Shown piece after piece: positions 15,814-18,666 of a DNA stretch of 18,666 bases. The stretch's first letter is position 1. Each line of letters starts with the position of its first letter. Position numbers and translations under genes: made by a program. The notes beneath the pieces were generated by a model, which saw nothing but the letters and a program-made list of their open reading frames with translations, did no database searches and was not told where the DNA came from. Source of the DNA: Planctomycetales bacterium (lineage in GTDB: Bacteria > Planctomycetota > Phycisphaerae > SM23-33); the NCBI GenBank assembly GCA_030592655.1, contig JAUVIQ010000029.1:1-18666 (forward strand), written 5' to 3'.

Positions 15814-15912
15814 GTAGGCTGGGACGGAACGAAGTGGAGTCCCACCTTTTTTTTCTATGCCCTATGCCCTTTAAAAAAAGGCGGGACTCCGCTCCGCTTC
15901 GTCCCGGCCTAC
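15814..15912. repeat. 99-bp inverted repeat at the mutS 3' end
   Basis: Two 33-bp arms (15814-15846 and 15880-15912) are 27/33 complementary, with all differences transitions. T8 (15847-15854) and A7 (15873-15879) continue the stem. The loop is a tandem CTATGCC with a few more bases. The outer end GTAG supplies the mutS TAG stop (15911-15909). Within each arm GGGAC and GTCCC can pair and are followed by a T-run, so each half looks like a terminator facing the other. No transposase is present; it resembles a small non-autonomous inverted-repeat element. Confidence 0.85.
15873..15906 (-). terminator. probable intrinsic terminator of mutS
   Basis: On the minus strand CGGGAC (15906-15901) pairs with GTCCCG (15887-15882), and CC plus seven T (15879-15873) follow. 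The stem starts 3 nt after the mutS stop codon. It is one half of the 99-bp inverted repeat. Confidence 0.6.
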
Positions 15913-18536
15913 AGTTCGCTTTTTAGTTTCCTCAGCAGGTCGAGCGATTGCATTGGCGTCATGTCGTTCAGGTCGGCAGCCTTGATTTCGCGGGCGATGC
16001 GCGAGGCAGGGTCGGCGAAGAGGTTCATCTGGGCGGCGGCCAGTCTGGCGCGTTCAGCCAATTCCGGCATATCCAACCCTTCAGCCAGGTGCGCCTGGAG
16101 TTGCGGCAGGATGGTTTTTGCGCGGTCGATTACATCTTTCGGAACGCCGGCAAGACGGGCTACGTGCACGCCGTAGGACTGGTCGGTCCCGCCCGGGACG
16201 ATCTTGTGCAGGAAGACGACCTCGTCGGCCCACTCGCGGACGGAAACGTTGAGGTTGGATGTCCCATCCAGCAGGTCTTCCAGTTCGGTCAGTTCGTGGT
16301 AGTGCGTAGCGAACAGCGTGCGGCATTTGATTCGCAGCGCGATGTGCTCACATATCGCCCACGCCAGCGCAAGCCCGTCGCAGGTGCTCGTGCCCCGGCC
16401 TACCTCGTCGAGGATGACCAGCGAACTGCTCGTGGCGTTGTTGAGGATATTGGCGGTCTCGATCATCTCGACCATGAAGGTCGATAGGCCTGCGGTCAGT
16501 TCGTCGGCTGCTCCGACGCGGGTGAAGATGCGGTCGGTGATTCCGATGGTGGCTTGGTCGGCGGGGATGAAACATCCGGTCTGTGCGAGTAGTACGAGAA
16601 TGGCCGTCTGTCGGATATAGGTGCTCTTTCCGGACATATTCGGGCCTGTGATAATCAGGAGGCGGTTATCGCGTGCGTCCATATGCGTGTCGTTCGGGAC
16701 GAATTTCTCGTCGAGCGTCTGGTCGAGGACGGGGTGTTTCCCTCCGGTGATGTGCAGGATATTTTCCTGCGTGATTGTCGGTCGGTGGTAGTTCCGCTCG
16801 ATGGCGAGGTGCGCGAAGGCAGCCAGCACATCCAGTGTGGCGATGGCTTCGGCGGCGGCCTGGAATTGCGAGACGTATCCGCTCAACTCCGCGCGGACCT
16901 GCTCGAAGAGTTTTGCTTCCAGCGTCTTGGCCCGTTCAACGGCGGTCAGGGCTTCGGACTCGAACCGCTTCAGTTCGTCGGTGATGTATCGTTCGGCGTT
17001 TTTGAGCGTCTGTTTGCGAACGAAATCAGCGGGAACCTTATCGGCGTTGGCGTGGCTGACTTCGAGGTAGTACCCGAAGACACGGTTGTATCCGATTTTC
17101 AGGTTCGCTATCCCGGATCGCTCGATCTGGCTGGCCTGGTAATCCGCCAGCCAAGTTTGCCCGTCGGTACCGATGCGTCTGAGGTGGTCGAGTTGTTCGT
17201 CGAACCCGTCGGCGATGACACCGCCTTCGCGGAGGACCGGCGGGCAGTCGGGGCTTATCGCACGCTCGATTAAATCGGCCGGCGCATCGAGGCCTGTGGC
17301 GAATTTGGCGGTTTGGGACGTTATCAGGTCGCTCCGACAGTCGGCCAGCAGTTTGCCGAGTTCCGGCAGCCGGTGCAGCGTCTGTCCCAGCCCCAGCAAT
17401 TCTCGCGGTCGGATGCGGGCGAGTGAAATGTTGGATGCGATACGGTCGATTTGGCTCATGCCGTCAAGCAGGCCCCGAAGCCTCGCCAGGCGCGACCCGT
17501 CTGATGAAAATTCCTCGACGGCGTCCTGACGCGCGACAATGGCGGAGTACGATCGCATCGGCCAGGTCAGCCAGCGCTCCAGCAGGCGTGCGCCCATTCC
17601 GGTAGCGGTCCGGTCGATTGTCTCGATCAGCGATCCTGCCCGTCGTCCCGCTCGCAGGGTGCGGAGGATTTCCAGGCAGCGGATCGTGTTGCCGTCCATT
17701 ATGACGCGGTCGTTCCGGTCGAACCGGCGGAGCGAACCGATATGGGCAAGGGCGGTTTTCTGGGTAGCGCGGAGGTAGTCGATTACAGCGCCTGCCGACG
17801 AGAGCGAAGCGTCGTATTCGTCAAACCCGAAGCCGGCCAACGACTCGGTTCCGAAGTGTTCCTTCAGTAGTTCCTGTGCGCTGTGTGCGTCGAACGCCCA
17901 GGGCGGGCAGGCGGTAACGGATGAACCTATGCTCTGACGCAGCGACCGGCGAAATTCCGGCGAATCCATCGCGGAACCTTCCGCGACGATAACCTCGGCT
18001 GGGCGTATGCGGATCAGTTCGTCCATCGCGTGGTCTGCCGGGGCGAGCATCGCTTCGAACCTTCCCGAAGACACCTCCACCCACGCAATCCCGACCTGGC
18101 GCGATGTTTGCGGCTTATCTTCCGGGTCGAACACGGCTGCGAGGTAGTTTCCTTCGCGCTGTTCGAGGAGGTTCTCTTCGGTCAGCGTTCCAGGCGTTAC
18201 GAGGCGTACCACGTCGCGCTTGACGACGCCTTTTGCCTGCTTCGGGTCCTCGACCTGTTCGCAGATAGCGACTCGCCGGCCTGCGCGGACGAGTTTGGCA
18301 AGGTACGAATCAAGGGCGTGGTAGGGGATGCCCGCGAGCGGAATCGCCGCCGGCCCCTTATTTCGGCTTGTGAGGGTCAGTCCGAGGATGCCGCTGGCGA
18401 TTTTGGCGTCTTCGTAGAACATCTCGTAGAAGTCGCCCATCCGGAAGAAGAGGATGTAGTCCGGGTACTTTTCCTTGAATTGCCGGTACTGCTTCATCGC
18501 CGGCGTTTCAGGTTGTGGGGGTTTTACCGTGCTCAC
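15909..18536 (-). CDS. mutS: DNA mismatch repair protein MutS
   Basis: MutS binds mismatches and small loops as a dimer and passes them to MutL for repair. With the GTG start at 18536 the product is 875 residues. The mismatch-reading FYE motif (GDFYEMF) then has Phe36 and Glu38, exactly the E. coli numbering, which is the main reason for this start. A TTG at 18575 would add 13 residues upstream. The clamp/lever region includes ADFVRKQTLKNAERYITDEL. The ATPase domain has Walker A GPNMSGKST (Lys637), VGAADELTAGLSTFMVEM, Walker B LVILDEVGRGTSTCDG and the ATHYHEL switch. It ends with the helical MTPMQSLDLLRKLKSEL. All key residues are intact. No Shine-Dalgarno is seen, and the predicted transcript may be almost leaderless. 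Tandem repeats lie upstream and an inverted repeat ends the gene. Confidence 0.97.
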   Translation of the reverse strand: MSTVKPPQPETPAMKQYRQFKEKYPDYILFFRMGDFYEMFYEDAKIASGILGLTLTSRNKGPAAIPLAGIPYHALDSYLAKLVRAGRRVAICEQVEDPKQAKGVVKRDVVRLVTPGTLTEENLLEQREGNYLAAVFDPEDKPQTSRQVGIAWVEVSSGRFEAMLAPADHAMDELIRIRPAEVIVAEGSAMDSPEFRRSLRQSIGSSVTACPPWAFDAHSAQELLKEHFGTESLAGFGFDEYDASLSSAGAVIDYLRATQKTALAHIGSLRRFDRNDRVIMDGNTIRCLEILRTLRAGRRAGSLIETIDRTATGMGARLLERWLTWPMRSYSAIVARQDAVEEFSSDGSRLARLRGLLDGMSQIDRIASNISLARIRPRELLGLGQTLHRLPELGKLLADCRSDLITSQTAKFATGLDAPADLIERAISPDCPPVLREGGVIADGFDEQLDHLRRIGTDGQTWLADYQASQIERSGIANLKIGYNRVFGYYLEVSHANADKVPADFVRKQTLKNAERYITDELKRFESEALTAVERAKTLEAKLFEQVRAELSGYVSQFQAAAEAIATLDVLAAFAHLAIERNYHRPTITQENILHITGGKHPVLDQTLDEKFVPNDTHMDARDNRLLIITGPNMSGKSTYIRQTAILVLLAQTGCFIPADQATIGITDRIFTRVGAADELTAGLSTFMVEMIETANILNNATSSSLVILDEVGRGTSTCDGLALAWAICEHIALRIKCRTLFATHYHELTELEDLLDGTSNLNVSVREWADEVVFLHKIVPGGTDQSYGVHVARLAGVPKDVIDRAKTILPQLQAHLAEGLDMPELAERARLAAAQMNLFADPASRIAREIKAADLNDMTPMQSLDLLRKLKSEL

Positions 18537-18546
18537 GACGGGGATG

Positions 18547-18575
18547 ATGATAGACAATCTGAAGAGTTTGGGCAA
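18547..18575 (-). promoter_or_regulatory. possible promoter giving a near-leaderless mutS mRNA
   Basis: On the minus strand TTGCCC (18575-18570), a 17-nt spacer and TATCAT (18552-18547) are followed after 10 nt by the GTG start. Transcription would begin within a few bases of the start codon, which fits the lack of a ribosome-binding site. The -35 is weak. Confidence 0.4.
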
Positions 18576-18589
18576 GGTGGTAAAAGACA

Positions 18590-18619
18590 GGGACTAGGGA
18601 CTTGGGATTAGGGACTGGG
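18590..18619. repeat. GGGACTA-type heptad repeats upstream of mutS
   Basis: The four heptads are GGGACTA, GGGACTT, GGGATTA and GGGACTG, followed by GGG. This gives five GGG runs separated by 4-nt loops on the plus strand, a pattern able to form a G-quadruplex. The G-rich strand is the mutS template strand. The repeat ends 54 bp from the mutS start codon. Confidence 0.8.
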
Positions 18620-18620
18620 C

Positions 18621-18666
18621 AAAAACGGAAAAACGGAAAAACGGAAAAACAGAAAAACAGAAACAA
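18621..18666. repeat. 8-bp tandem repeat AAAAACRG at the window edge
   Basis: Five full units (three AAAAACGG, two AAAAACAG) and a partial one run to the end of the window and may continue beyond. It is a simple repeat in the mutS upstream region, next to the G-rich heptads. Confidence 0.9.

Noticed and set aside
15814..15912. Complete insertion sequence
   Set aside because: Only 99 bp with no open frame or transposase. It is treated as an inverted-repeat element or terminator.

Overview
The window looks like a chromosomal segment of a planctomycete, most likely of the Phycisphaerae/Sedimentisphaerales side. This is inferred from moderate G+C, two secreted proteins ending in PEP-CTERM sorting signals, a GYF_2/DUF975-type membrane protein, secreted von Willebrand A (vWA) proteins with HEAT-like repeats, and intergenic DNA rich in short simple repeats. 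No rRNA, tRNA, CRISPR array, transposase or phage gene was seen. The promoter-like sites found are of the TTGACA/TATAAT type.

Layout. 204-2993 (-) is pyruvate, phosphate dikinase, with a strong hairpin after its stop. A divergent intergenic region (2994-3369) carries one promoter-like site for each direction. 3370-4458 and 4649-6256 (+) are two PEP-CTERM surface proteins with different seven-repeat propeller-like folds, TolB-like and Kelch-like. 6433-8304 (+) is GTP-type PEP carboxykinase, followed after 10 bp by a small membrane-anchored protein (8315-8785). 8861-9829 (+) is a GYF_2 + multi-helix membrane protein. 9898-11604 and 11728-13449 (+) are tandem paralogues: secreted HEAT-like + vWA proteins. 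On the minus strand follow an MFS transporter (13538-14866), a lipoprotein with 16 PEVK/PEAK repeats (14919-15698) and mutS (15909-18536).

Working together. PpdK and PckG both make or consume PEP and would set flux between glycolysis and gluconeogenesis, but they lie on opposite strands with separate promoters. The PEP-CTERM proteins would need an exosortase encoded elsewhere. The small protein, the GYF_2 protein and the vWA pair form a same-strand run of envelope genes with no known joint function. The lipoprotein and the MFS transporter probably share a transcript. MutS is a complete mismatch repair ATPase.

The most interesting signals are structural. They include a patch of near-identity between the diverged vWA paralogues (gene conversion), with an inverted heptad-repeat hairpin between them. 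A 99-bp inverted repeat supplies the mutS stop codon and looks like two face-to-face terminators. G-rich and A-rich tandem repeats lie upstream of mutS, an in-frame 12-bp minisatellite lies in the lipoprotein gene, and one PEP-CTERM protein has a doubled basic tail. I did not find convincing evidence for a new multi-gene system. The vWA pair with the GYF_2 protein is the nearest candidate.
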